Of a DNA stretch of 36,952 bases, positions 23,860 through 31,892 are shown piece after piece. This DNA is from Rubricoccus marinus (GTDB taxonomy: Bacteria > Bacteroidota > Rhodothermia > Rhodothermales > Rubricoccaceae): positions 45,649 through 82,600 of the forward strand of contig NZ_MQWB01000001.1 of the NCBI RefSeq assembly GCF_002257665.1, written 5' to 3'. Below the pieces are notes generated by a model that was given only the letters and a program-made list of their open reading frames with translations, ran no database searches and had not been told where the DNA came from. The position numbers and the translations under genes were made by a program. How positions within the stretch are numbered: position 1 is the stretch's first letter; the number at the start of each line of letters is the position of its first letter.

Positions 23860-25887
23860 CTAGCGGCCGAAGAGGTGGGCCGTGTCGCGGTGGCCGGGGA
23901 GGTCGCGGTACCAGTCGGGCGAGGTGGCGCCGCCGGAGCGGGCCCAGGACACGAAGCGGAGGTGCCCGGCGTCGAGCGGGGCGCGCTCCATCGGATAGAC
24001 GAAGGCCTCGGGGAGGTGGAGCGCCCAGGGCAGGCCTTCGGCGGTGACGTAGGTGCTGCTGGTTCCGGTCGCGGTCGCGTCGGAGGACGTGCCGAAAAGG
24101 CTGGCGTCGGCGCGGGCGGTGGGCTGGCGTCCGGGCAGGTGGACCTCGCGGCCTCTGGCGCCGTCGACGACGAGGAAGAGGTCCAACTCGTCCAGCTCAA
24201 GTGACTCGACGGTGACGGGCGAGGCGAGCGTGATGCGGACGGTCACGCTGCCGGGCTCGACGCGCGGCGCGCCGGCCTCGGTGTTGACGAAGTAGCCGCC
24301 GGGACGCTGCACGAGGGCGTAGGAGTCGTCGAAGAGTGGGATCACGGCGGAGCCGCTGCCGCTCTCGACGCCGTTGCCGCCGACGGCGAACACGCCGCGG
24401 TCGAGCCTCGCGCCAGAGGCGGACTGCACGGCGCCCGGCGCCAGGGGCAGCGCGAGGGCGAGCCCGTTGCAGTAGCCCGCGCCGATGGCCTGCACGGTGA
24501 TCTCGGCGTCGATGCGGGTCGCGCGGTTCTGCGCGTCGAGCCCGACGGTGAGGTGATAGTCGGCGACGAGATCGTTGAAGTCGTAGTCGCCACGGCCGGG
24601 CCACAGGTCCTCGAAGGCGACGGAGCCGCTCACGCCCTCGGCGGGGAGATGGAGAAGCGCGGAGACGGCGGGGTCGTACGGGTCGGCGTCGAGGTCGTTG
24701 AGCACGCCGTCGCCGTCGGTGTCGGCCGTGGGGTCCTGGCCGGGGTCGGTGACCGAGGGCACGTCACCGCTGTCGATCGCTTCGACGGGGTTGGCGGAGA
24801 CGTAGAAGACGGCGTCGTTGAAGTCCTGGTCGCAGCGGAACGGGATGTCGTCGCGGCGCACGTCTTCGAAGCTGAGCAGCATCAGCTCGCGCTCGGCATC
24901 GCGCAAGAGGACGTTGTGCTGGCGCAGCGACGGGTCGGGCTCGGGGTTGAAGTCGGCGTTGGAGTAGACGAGGTGCGTGCCTGCGCCGACCGTGCTGCCG
25001 GTCCAGCCGTTGGCGACGAGCACCCAGCCGATGCCGGTCCCGGCGGGGAAGCGGCCGAGGTGCACCTTGTCGCCGGCGTAAAGGCCGCCGCCGCTGCCCG
25101 CAAAGGAGACGTTCGGGAAGATGAGCGTCTGCGTGTCGATCTCGTCGGCCGACTGCGGCGGCGCGGATGCGTCGTAGGTGTAGTAGCCCAGCGAGTTGCG
25201 CCAGCCCGCGCCCTCGTGGACGAATGTGACCCACACGTCGGCCTCTTGCGTGACGAGGATGTCGGTCTCGTTGCCGCTGGCGAGGTACTCGGGGTGCGCG
25301 GTCGGGACGGGGGCGTTCTCGGGGAGGCTCGCGTTGAGCGTGGCGAGAAGGCCGGCGTCGATGCGATCGCGGGTCGGCATCAGGTAGTCCGGCACGCCGC
25401 TGGCGTCCCAGCCGCCGAGCGTGGCGAAGCCCGCGCTCTTGGCCGCGCCAGAGGCCACGTTCGCGCCTCTGGCGCGGGCGGGCGGCGCGCCGCCGATCAC
25501 GGCCGACGCGCGGTCGCCGGAGACGGCGAGTTCGACCTCGGAGGGGAGGCCGATATAGCGGGGCCGCGCGAGCAGCGTGGCCTGGTCCGTCGGTAGCGCG
25601 AGGGTGAGGCGGAGCGTGCCGTCGGTCCCGGTGATGCCGGTCGCGAGGCGCGCGCTGTCGGGGGTCGCGATGTCGACCGGGACGCCCGCCAGAGGCCCGC
25701 CGGTGTTGTCCAGCGCGCGGAGGCTGACCTCGACGGCGCGCGTCGTGGCGTAGTCGAAGCCGGCCGGGACGCGGAGGTCGGTGAGGCTCTCGCCGGAGCC
25801 CTGCGCCTCTGGCGCGGTGGCGTCGCAGCCGACGAGGCTGGCGGCGAGGACGAGAAGAGAAAGGGCGTAAACGGCGCGGTCGAGCAT
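23860..25887 (-). CDS. LruC-domain lipoprotein
   Basis: 675 residues with a lipoprotein signal ending SLVGCDAT (Cys at residue 21). An Ig/CarboxypepD-like domain (about 35-125) precedes a DUF4114-like segment (RCDQDFNDAVFYVS, about 365), a calcium-type DTDGDGVLNDLDADPYDP (about 395) and a C-terminal LruC/DUF4842 domain opening with YDFNDLVADYHLT. LruC-type proteins are exported, surface-exposed, Asp-rich and possibly Ca-binding. It is the first gene of the exopolysaccharide locus in transcription order and has three LytTR-type boxes 81 bp upstream. A role in binding or anchoring the polymer outside the cell is inferred from context only. Confidence 0.88.
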   Translation of the reverse strand: MLDRAVYALSLLVLAASLVGCDATAPEAQGSGESLTDLRVPAGFDYATTRAVEVSLRALDNTGGPLAGVPVDIATPDSARLATGITGTDGTLRLTLALPTDQATLLARPRYIGLPSEVELAVSGDRASAVIGGAPPARARGANVASGAAKSAGFATLGGWDASGVPDYLMPTRDRIDAGLLATLNASLPENAPVPTAHPEYLASGNETDILVTQEADVWVTFVHEGAGWRNSLGYYTYDASAPPQSADEIDTQTLIFPNVSFAGSGGGLYAGDKVHLGRFPAGTGIGWVLVANGWTGSTVGAGTHLVYSNADFNPEPDPSLRQHNVLLRDAERELMLLSFEDVRRDDIPFRCDQDFNDAVFYVSANPVEAIDSGDVPSVTDPGQDPTADTDGDGVLNDLDADPYDPAVSALLHLPAEGVSGSVAFEDLWPGRGDYDFNDLVADYHLTVGLDAQNRATRIDAEITVQAIGAGYCNGLALALPLAPGAVQSASGARLDRGVFAVGGNGVESGSGSAVIPLFDDSYALVQRPGGYFVNTEAGAPRVEPGSVTVRITLASPVTVESLELDELDLFLVVDGARGREVHLPGRQPTARADASLFGTSSDATATGTSSTYVTAEGLPWALHLPEAFVYPMERAPLDAGHLRFVSWARSGGATSPDWYRDLPGHRDTAHLFGR

Positions 25888-25968
25888 GGCGGGTGGTGTC
25901 TGGAGCAGGCCACAGGGCGCGACCTCTGCCCGCAGACTCCGGCTCGTCCCGCCCTTTCCCGCCGCCGC

Positions 25969-26019
25969 TTCGACGAACGCCGCCTCGGTTCGACGAACGC
26001 GCCTCTGGCACCGACGAAC
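25969..26019 (-). promoter_or_regulatory. three LytTR/AlgR-like boxes upstream of the LruC lipoprotein
   Basis: On the minus strand GCGTTCGTCGAA occurs twice (cores 25969-25978 and 25989-25998, 20 bp apart), plus a weaker GTTCGTCGGT (26010-26019) 21 bp further upstream. The start codon follows 81 nt after the nearest box. Confidence 0.6.
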
Positions 26020-26143
26020 ACGCGCGGGTCAGGTGCTCCGGGGCGCGCGCCTCTGGCGCCAGAGGCCTGGACGGCCGCCCTCGCCCCTACGAGTACCCGT
26101 AGGGGCGTACCGCGTACGCCCTCTCCCCAGGATGGCGCTCCCT

Positions 26144-26169
26144 CGCCAGAGGCCTCTGGCGCCAGAGGC
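26144..26169. repeat. chain of three alternating decamers
   Basis: A 26-bp chain in the opposite phase to 8576-8601 (it begins and ends with CGCCAGAGGC), 30 bp before element A5. Confidence 0.85.
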
Positions 26170-26199
26170 ATGTCTTCCGTGCGCCTCTCTCACCCACAG

Positions 26200-26398
26200 C
26201 GTCATCCCCGCGCAGGCGGGGATCCAGAGTACCGGGAACGCCCCCCTGACTACTCTCGCGGCTCAGGACGCGCGCCAGAGGCGGTCCCGATACGGCTTTT
26301 CCCTCCCTGCACCGCTAGAGGCCTCTGGCGAGATGAGAAGTCGCCACCCTGGATGACCTGCGGTGACGCTGCGCGGTCCCGCCTTCGCGGGAATGACG
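26200..26398 (+). repeat. family-A intergenic element, copy A5
   Basis: About 199 bp. CGTCATCCCCGCGCAGG left end, GAGTACCGGGAACG, interior decamer, TTTCCCTCCCTGCACCGC and a decamer pair with one base changed. The long right end contains GGTGACGCTGCGCGG, as in A2, before CCTTCGCGGGAATGACG. Confidence 0.88.
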
Positions 26399-26549
26399 TA
26401 GGGAAGGAAGCGGCGGGCCCTCACGGCGATCCTTCGGGGCGCCCCTCACACCGCGGCCTCTGGCGCCAGAGGCTACCGAGACGCACCGGACGGGCCCTCT
26501 GCCCATCCCGCATCCCTGCGCGGAACGCGCCCATCCCCCATCCCTCCCC

Positions 26550-26948
26550 CTACCCCAGGCGGCGGAACAGGTTGTCGATCCGCGCCATCAGCTCCTCCGG
26601 GTTGAACGGCTTGACCACGAAGTCGTCCGCGCCGAGGCGGAGGCAGCGGATGCGGTCCTCGCTCTTGTCGCTGCCCGAGAGGATGAGGATCGGCAGGCGC
26701 TCCGTGCGCGGGTCGGCCCGCACGGCCTCGGTGAACCCGAAGCCATCGAGGCCGGGCATCTGGAGGTCCGCGACCACGAGGTCCGCGCGTCCCTCGCCAG
26801 AGGCCTCTGGCGCGAGGAGCCAGTCGCGCGCCGCCGCGCCGTCGGCCTTGGTGACCACGGCGTAGGAGGCGCCCACGGCGCGCTCCAGGAAGGCCAGCAT
26901 GATCGGGTCGTCGTCGACGAGGAGAACGGTGCGGGCGGAGGCAGACAT
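26550..26948 (-). CDS. single-domain response regulator (CheY-like receiver)
   Basis: 132 residues, one receiver domain with no output domain. VLLVDDDPIM supplies the acidic pocket, D61 in VVADLQMPG is the phosphorylation site, ILSGSDKSED has the switch Ser, and VVKPFNPEEL the conserved Lys. Between helix 2 and strand 3 it carries [13 protein letters not shown], a loop lengthened by decamer-encoded APEASGEG. It diverges from the hybrid kinase gene, with the two starts only 68 bp apart, so they probably share control and partners. It may be a phosphate sink or intermediate for the kinase; this is inferred. Confidence 0.92.
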   Translation of the reverse strand: MSASARTVLLVDDDPIMLAFLERAVGASYAVVTKADGAAARDWLLAPEASGEGRADLVVADLQMPGLDGFGFTEAVRADPRTERLPILILSGSDKSEDRIRCLRLGADDFVVKPFNPEELMARIDNLFRRLG

Positions 26949-27016
26949 ACGAAGAGGTGAGGATGCCCTCTAGTTTACCCCGAACCGGCCGATGCTCTAT
27001 CGGTCCTCCCTTCGCC
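26949..27016. promoter_or_regulatory. divergent promoter region of the signalling module
   Basis: These 68 bp separate the receiver gene start from the preferred kinase start and must serve both. A lower-GC stretch CTAGTTTACCCCG lies at 26970-26982, with GCTCTATCGG at 26993-27002. TTTACC and CTCTAT are 16-17 bp apart, a weak plus-strand promoter candidate. No Shine-Dalgarno sequence precedes either start. Confidence 0.3.
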
Positions 27017-30000
27017 ATGCCGCTGTCTCCCCGCCTGCTGTACGACCTCGCGCTCGCCGCCAGAGGCTCGCTCGCCCCACAGGCTGTCTGGGACACCTTC
27101 TCGGCGGCCCTCGCCGAGCACCTGGGCGTCGACGCCGCAGCGGTCTGGCTCGACGGCGACGACGCGCCCGCCTACCGTCACGGCGACGCGCTCGCCCGCC
27201 CCGAGGCCTCTGGCGCCAGAGGCCCGGCGGTCGGCACGGCCGTGTTCAGGCTGGAGGGCGTCGGCACGCTCGCGATGCGGAGCCCTGAGTTGGATGCCGA
27301 GAGCGTGGCCGATCTCTCCGAGGTCGTGGAGGCGTTCGGCCGCAGCTTCGGCGCCGCGTCCGCGCACGACACCATGTGCCGCCAGGCGAGCCGGAGGCTC
27401 GACACCGCGACCGAGCACCGTCTCGCGGGCGAGCGCCTCGCGGCGCTGATCCGCACGAGCCCCGCCGCCGTCCTCGTCGAAAACGCCGAGCGCCACGTCA
27501 CGCTCGCCAACCAGTCCTTCTGCACGCTCTTCGGCATCCCCGCCCCGCCAGAGGCCCTCGTCGGCATGGACTGCGCCGTGGCGGCGGAGGAGACGGCGCA
27601 GCTCTTCGCCGATCCGCAGGCGTTCCTGGACGGCGTGGACCGGCTTCTGGCGGCGCGCGAGACCGTCACCGCCGAGCCTCTGGCGCTGGCTGACGGGCGC
27701 ATCCTGGAGCGCGACTACGTGCCCATTTTGCTCGACGGCGACTACGAGGGCCACCTGTGGGAGTACCGCGATGTGACGGACCGGCACCAGACCGCGACCG
27801 CGCTCGACGAACTCCGCGAGTTCTACGAGTCCATCCTGGAGTCGATGCCCGCGCAGCTCGCCTCCTTCGCCCCCGACGGGCGCTACCTGTACGTCACGCC
27901 GAGTGCCATCCGCGACCCCGAGGTCCGCAAGGCGATTACGGGCCTGACGGACGAGGACTACGCGCTCATCCGCGGCCTCCCGCCAGAGGTCCCGCGCAAG
28001 CGGATGCAGACCATCCGCGACGTGGCCGCCTCCCAAGAGCCGGTCGAGTTCGAGGAGTCGTTCCGCACGCGCGAGGGCGAGATGCGGCACTTCGTCCGCT
28101 TCGTCTCGCCCGTGCTCGACGACGAGGGCCGCACAGCGCAGGTGCTCGGCTACGGGCTCGACATCACCGACCGGAAAAAGGCCGAAAACGCCCTCGCCGC
28201 CAGCGAAGCCCTCAAGCGAGGCCTTTTCGAGACCGCGCTCGACGCCGTGCTCACCATCGACCGCGAGGGGCGGCTCGTCGAGTTCAACCCCGCGGCCGAG
28301 CAGACGTTTGGCTTCGACGCCGAGGACGTGATCGGCGAGGTCATGGCGGACCTCATCATCCCGCACCGCTTCCGCGAGGGGCACGCCAGAGGCATGGCGC
28401 ACTACCTCGCCACTGGCGAGGGGCCGGTCCTGGGCAAGCGCATCGAGCTGTTCGCCATCCGCGCCGACGGGAGCGAGTTCCCCATCGAGCTCGCCATCAA
28501 CCCCGTGCAGGTGGACGAGGAGCGCGAGGTGTTTACCGCCACCGTCCGCGACATCACCGAGCGCAAGGCCGCCGAGGACGCGCTCCGCAAAAGCGAGGCC
28601 CGCCTGCGCCTCGCGCTCGACGTGGCCGACCTCGGCACGTGGGACCGCACGCCAGAGGGCGAAGGCGACTGGGACGCGCGCTGCCGCTCCATCTTCGGCG
28701 TCCCGGAGGACGGGCCTCTGGCGTTCGACGTCCTCCGCGAGCGCATCCACCCGGACGACCGCGACGAGGTGGACCGCCGCCTCGCGCATGCCTTCACGCC
28801 CGAGTCCGAGGGCGCCTACGAGGCCGAGTACCGCGTCGTGTGGGACAGCGGCGAGATCCGCTGGGTGTCCGTCCGCGGCCTCGTTCTCTTCGACGAGGCG
28901 ACGCAAGAGGCCGTCCGCTTCGTGGGCACGGCGCAGGACGTGACCGAGCAGCACCACGCCGCCGAAGCGCTCGAAGCCAGCGAGCGCCGCTACAAGCAGC
29001 TCGTGGAGCACAGCCAGGACGTGATCTACCGCGCCGACCTCTCGGGCGTGTTCACGTTCGCCAACGTGGTCGCCACCCGCCTGACCGGCTACGACGAGAG
29101 CGACCTGCTCGGCATGCCCTTCTGGGACCTCGTCGCCCCCGAGCACCGCGCCGAGACCGTGGCGTTCTACGCCCGGCAGGTGGCCGACCGCGAGCCCAAC
29201 ACGTACCTCGAGTTCCCCGTTATCACGGCCTCTGGCGAGACGCTGTGGTTTGGCCAGAACGTGCAGCTTATCGAGGAGGACGGCGAGGTCGTCGGCATTC
29301 AGGCGCTGGCACGCAACGTGACCGACCGCCGCCGCGTGATGGACGAGTTGGTCCTGGCGCGCGAGACGGCCGAGCGCGCCATGCGCGCCCGCGAGGAGTT
29401 CCTCGCCAACATGAGCCACGAGATGCGGACGCCGCTCAACGCCGTGATCGGCATGGGCGCGCTCCTGCGCGAGACCGAGCTAAATGGTGAGCAGCGCCAT
29501 TTTCTCCAGGCGCTCTCGTTCTCCGCCGAGCAGCTTCTGGCGCTCATCAACGACCTGTTGGATGTCGCCAAGATCGAGTCGGGCCAGATCCAGTTCGAGC
29601 GCGTGCCCTTCCACCTTCGCGAGGTCGTGGACGGCGTGGCGGACGCGGTCCGCTTCCGCGCCGAGGAGAAAGGCCTGGACATGCAGATCGAGGTCGACGA
29701 GACCGTGCCCGGCCACCTCGTCGGCGACTCGGTCCGGCTCAGCCAGATCCTGCTCAACCTGCTCTCCAACGCCGTCAAGTTCACCGAGCGGGGACGCGTC
29801 GAGCTTCGCGTCTCGCCCGAGACTTCCGCGCCAGAGGCCGGCGGGGACGGCCGTGCGCCAGAGGCCTCTGGCGAGCGCGTGCGGCTCCAGATCGAGGTGG
29901 AAGACACCGGCGTCGGCATCCCGGCGGACAAGGTCGCGGCCGTCTTCGAGCGCTTCTCCCAGGCGCGGACCGACACCACGCGCCGCTTTGGCGGGACGGG

Positions 30001-30913
30001 CCTCGGCCTCGCCATCGTCAAGGAGCTGACCGAGCGGCAGGGCGGGACCGTGGAGGTCACCAGCCGCGAAGGTCGCGGCAGTTGCTTTACCGTCACGCTG
30101 GAGTTCGCCATCGCGCACGACGCGCCAGAGGCCCACTTCGAGGAGGAGGCCGACCTCGGCGGCTCGCGCATCCTGCTCGTGGAGGACAACGCACTCAACC
30201 AGTTCGTCGCCCGGCGGATGCTGGAAAGCTGGGGCGCGACCGTGGACGTGGCCGAGAACGGCCGCGAGGGCGTGGAGGCGGTGCACGCGGCCTCTGGCGA
30301 GGGCGATCCCTTCGGGCTCGTGCTGATGGACATCCAGATGCCGGAGATGGACGGTTTCGAGGCTACGCGTCGCATCCGCGAGACGTTCGGCTCGGACGCG
30401 TTGCCCATCCTCGCGCTGACCGCCTCGGCGCTCGTCGAGCAGCGGGACCAGATGGACGAGGCCGGGATGGACGGGCTCTTGCTCAAGCCCTTTAAACCCG
30501 AGCACCTGCGCCGGACGGTCGCGGCCTTTCTCGGGCGCGGCGGCGCGCCGCCAGAGGCCGAGGCGCCAGAGTCCCTCGTGGACCTCTCCACGCTGGAGGA
30601 CAACGTGGAGGGCGACCAGGAGTTCATCCGCCGTGTGGTGGAGCTGTTCGTCGACCTCGTGCCGGAGATCGTGACGACGCTCGAAGTCGCGCTCGCCAGC
30701 GACGATCTTCCGGCCATCGCGACGGCGGCGCACAAGCTCAAGTCCTCCGCCGGTATCCTCGGCGCGACGGGCCTGCACGCGGCGCTGGACGAGATCGAGA
30801 CCCTCGCGATGGAGGGCCAGCCCGCCCGGCTCCCCACGCTTATCGAGGCCGCCATCGGCACCGCGGGCGCGACCATCGACGAGCTCCACTTCCGCTTTCC
30901 CTTCGACCCATGA
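27017..30913 (+). CDS. hybrid sensor histidine kinase (GAF-like, PAS x5, HisKA, HATPase, REC, HPt)
   Basis: 1298 residues from MPLSPRLLYDLALAARG; a GTG 20 codons upstream is possible. Domains: GAF-like N-terminus (1-130), PAS domains at about 140-255, 265-390, 395-518, 518-655 and 655-775 (each ending in a DITDR/DVTEQ-type linker), HisKA with H801 in MSHEMRTPLN, HATPase with NLLSNAVKF, DTGVGIP and GGTGLGLAI, receiver with D1105 in LVLMDIQMP, and HPt with H1239 in AAHKLKSSAG. There is no membrane helix, so it senses in the cytoplasm. A phosphorelay H801-D1105-H1239 to a separate regulator is expected; the LytTR regulator gene overlaps its stop by 4 bp. The HATPase carries decamer-encoded inserts (SAPEAGGDG, RAPEASGERV). 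Confidence 0.94.
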   Translation: MPLSPRLLYDLALAARGSLAPQAVWDTFSAALAEHLGVDAAAVWLDGDDAPAYRHGDALARPEASGARGPAVGTAVFRLEGVGTLAMRSPELDAESVADLSEVVEAFGRSFGAASAHDTMCRQASRRLDTATEHRLAGERLAALIRTSPAAVLVENAERHVTLANQSFCTLFGIPAPPEALVGMDCAVAAEETAQLFADPQAFLDGVDRLLAARETVTAEPLALADGRILERDYVPILLDGDYEGHLWEYRDVTDRHQTATALDELREFYESILESMPAQLASFAPDGRYLYVTPSAIRDPEVRKAITGLTDEDYALIRGLPPEVPRKRMQTIRDVAASQEPVEFEESFRTREGEMRHFVRFVSPVLDDEGRTAQVLGYGLDITDRKKAENALAASEALKRGLFETALDAVLTIDREGRLVEFNPAAEQTFGFDAEDVIGEVMADLIIPHRFREGHARGMAHYLATGEGPVLGKRIELFAIRADGSEFPIELAINPVQVDEEREVFTATVRDITERKAAEDALRKSEARLRLALDVADLGTWDRTPEGEGDWDARCRSIFGVPEDGPLAFDVLRERIHPDDRDEVDRRLAHAFTPESEGAYEAEYRVVWDSGEIRWVSVRGLVLFDEATQEAVRFVGTAQDVTEQHHAAEALEASERRYKQLVEHSQDVIYRADLSGVFTFANVVATRLTGYDESDLLGMPFWDLVAPEHRAETVAFYARQVADREPNTYLEFPVITASGETLWFGQNVQLIEEDGEVVGIQALARNVTDRRRVMDELVLARETAERAMRAREEFLANMSHEMRTPLNAVIGMGALLRETELNGEQRHFLQALSFSAEQLLALINDLLDVAKIESGQIQFERVPFHLREVVDGVADAVRFRAEEKGLDMQIEVDETVPGHLVGDSVRLSQILLNLLSNAVKFTERGRVELRVSPETSAPEAGGDGRAPEASGERVRLQIEVEDTGVGIPADKVAAVFERFSQARTDTTRRFGGTGLGLAIVKELTERQGGTVEVTSREGRGSCFTVTLEFAIAHDAPEAHFEEEADLGGSRILLVEDNALNQFVARRMLESWGATVDVAENGREGVEAVHAASGEGDPFGLVLMDIQMPEMDGFEATRRIRETFGSDALPILALTASALVEQRDQMDEAGMDGLLLKPFKPEHLRRTVAAFLGRGGAPPEAEAPESLVDLSTLEDNVEGDQEFIRRVVELFVDLVPEIVTTLEVALASDDLPAIATAAHKLKSSAGILGATGLHAALDEIETLAMEGQPARLPTLIEAAIGTAGATIDELHFRFPFDP

Positions 30914-31638
30914 CCTGCCTCGTCGCCGACGATGACCCCGTCGCCCGCGCTCTCGTCGAGCGGTTCGTGCAACGCCACGACGCGCTCACGCTCGTCGCCG
31001 CGTGCGAGGACGCCATCGAGGCCGCCAACGTGCTCGCGGCCAAACGCGCCGAAGGGACGCCCGTCGAGTTGGTGTTTCTGGACGTGGAGATGCCCGACAT
31101 GACTGGCCTGGAACTCGCCGAGGCGCTCGGCGCCGCCGCGCAGCGCCCGCAGGTGGTCCTCGTCACGTCCAAGCGCGAGTACGCCCACGAGGCCTTCGAC
31201 GCCGAGGTGACCGACTACCTCGTCAAGCCGCCGTCCTACGCCCGCTTCGTCAAGGCCGTCGAGCGCGCCCTCGCGCGCCAGGCCACGCCAGAGGCTTCTG
31301 GCGAGACCGCGCCGGCCTCTGGCGCCGACCCCGACGTGCTGTTCGTCAAGGCCGACGGCAAGCACGTCCGCATCGACCTGCGCGAGACGCCGTGGATCGA
31401 GGCGCAGAAGGACTACGTGCTGTTCCACACGCCCGAGCGCGAGCACCTCGTGCACGTGACCATGAAGGCGCTGGAGGCGCGCCTGCCCGACGCCTTCGCG
31501 CGCGTCCACCGCTCCTACTTCGTGCGGCTGGACCACATCGGCGATATCGACGACTCGTCGGTCGTGATCGGCCGCAAGGTGATCCCCGTCGGCGCGACGT
31601 ACCGCGCGCGGCTGCTCGACCGGCTGAACACGCTCTAG
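30910..31638 (+). CDS. LytTR-family response regulator
   Basis: 242 residues. The receiver domain (1-120) has CLVADDDPVA, phosphorylation site D58 in LVFLDVEMPDM, VLVTSKREYA and LVKPPSYARF. A linker with decamer-encoded TPEASGETAPASGA (about 127-140) leads to a C-terminal LytTR DNA-binding domain (about 140-242) with VLFVKADGKHVRIDL, WIEAQKDYVLFHT, LPDAFARVHRSYFVRLDHI and VIPVGATYRARL. LytTR proteins such as AlgR and AgrA bind pairs of short direct repeats about 21 bp apart. Exactly such repeats precede four genes of the exopolysaccharide locus. Its ATG overlaps the hybrid kinase stop (ATGA), so the kinase is the likely phosphate donor. Activation rather than repression is an assumption. Confidence 0.95.
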   Translation: MTCLVADDDPVARALVERFVQRHDALTLVAACEDAIEAANVLAAKRAEGTPVELVFLDVEMPDMTGLELAEALGAAAQRPQVVLVTSKREYAHEAFDAEVTDYLVKPPSYARFVKAVERALARQATPEASGETAPASGADPDVLFVKADGKHVRIDLRETPWIEAQKDYVLFHTPEREHLVHVTMKALEARLPDAFARVHRSYFVRLDHIGDIDDSSVVIGRKVIPVGATYRARLLDRLNTL

Positions 31639-31892
31639 CCTCTGGCGAAGACCGGGCCTCTGGCGCCAGAGGATCGGACGCAGGGGAAAGACGGGCAGGG
31701 ACCCGTTTCGCGACGCAAGTCCGGGAACGCCAGGTCTAAACCGTCTACTCAACCCAGCTTGTTGTCATCGCGAGAAGCCCGTTCGGCTGCGCTCAGGGCA
31801 GGCTCCGTGACGTGGCGATCTGGCGCCTCAGCGCTTGCCTGCACGAGATTGCCGCGCTTCGCTCGCAATGACACTGGTTTTGGTAGGGTGCC
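31639..31892. other. intergenic region with decamers and element D
   Basis: After the LytTR gene stop come two decamers and a palindrome (about 31638-31672), then about 90 bp without features, then element D (31764-31872). No gene and no convincing terminator with a U-tract. Confidence 0.6.
31764..31872. repeat. element D, GTCAT-ended inverted-repeat element
   Basis: Left end GTCATCGCGAG with GTGGCGATCT further in; right end on the minus strand GTCATTGCGAGCGAAGCGCG, continuing to GCAATCTC. The ends are imperfect inverted repeats of the GTCAT-NGCGAG type seen in many bacterial genomes, with a longer loop in the left arm. 109 bp, one copy here. Confidence 0.65.

Larger units (their letters stand above)
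25888..26549. other. intergenic region with boxes, decamer chain and A5
   Basis: This gap of about 660 bp contains the LruC-gene leader, three LytTR-type boxes (25969-26019), a 26-bp decamer chain (26144-26169), element A5 (26200-26398), a decamer palindrome near 26457-26474, and a CATCCCGCATCCC / CATCCCCCATCCC tract before the receiver gene stop codon. No gene is supported. Confidence 0.7.

Noticed and set aside
21922-24204. Long plus-strand open frame opposite ugd, the sugar-phosphate transferase and the LruC gene
   Set aside because: It spans three well-recognised minus-strand genes and their gaps, has Arg/Gly/Val-rich shadow composition and no domain; very high GC makes such antisense frames common.
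26975-31752. Two long minus-strand open frames (about 814 and 817 codons) opposite the hybrid kinase and LytTR genes
   Set aside because: The plus strand has unmistakable PAS, HisKA, HATPase, receiver, HPt and LytTR motifs; the antisense frames are shadows.
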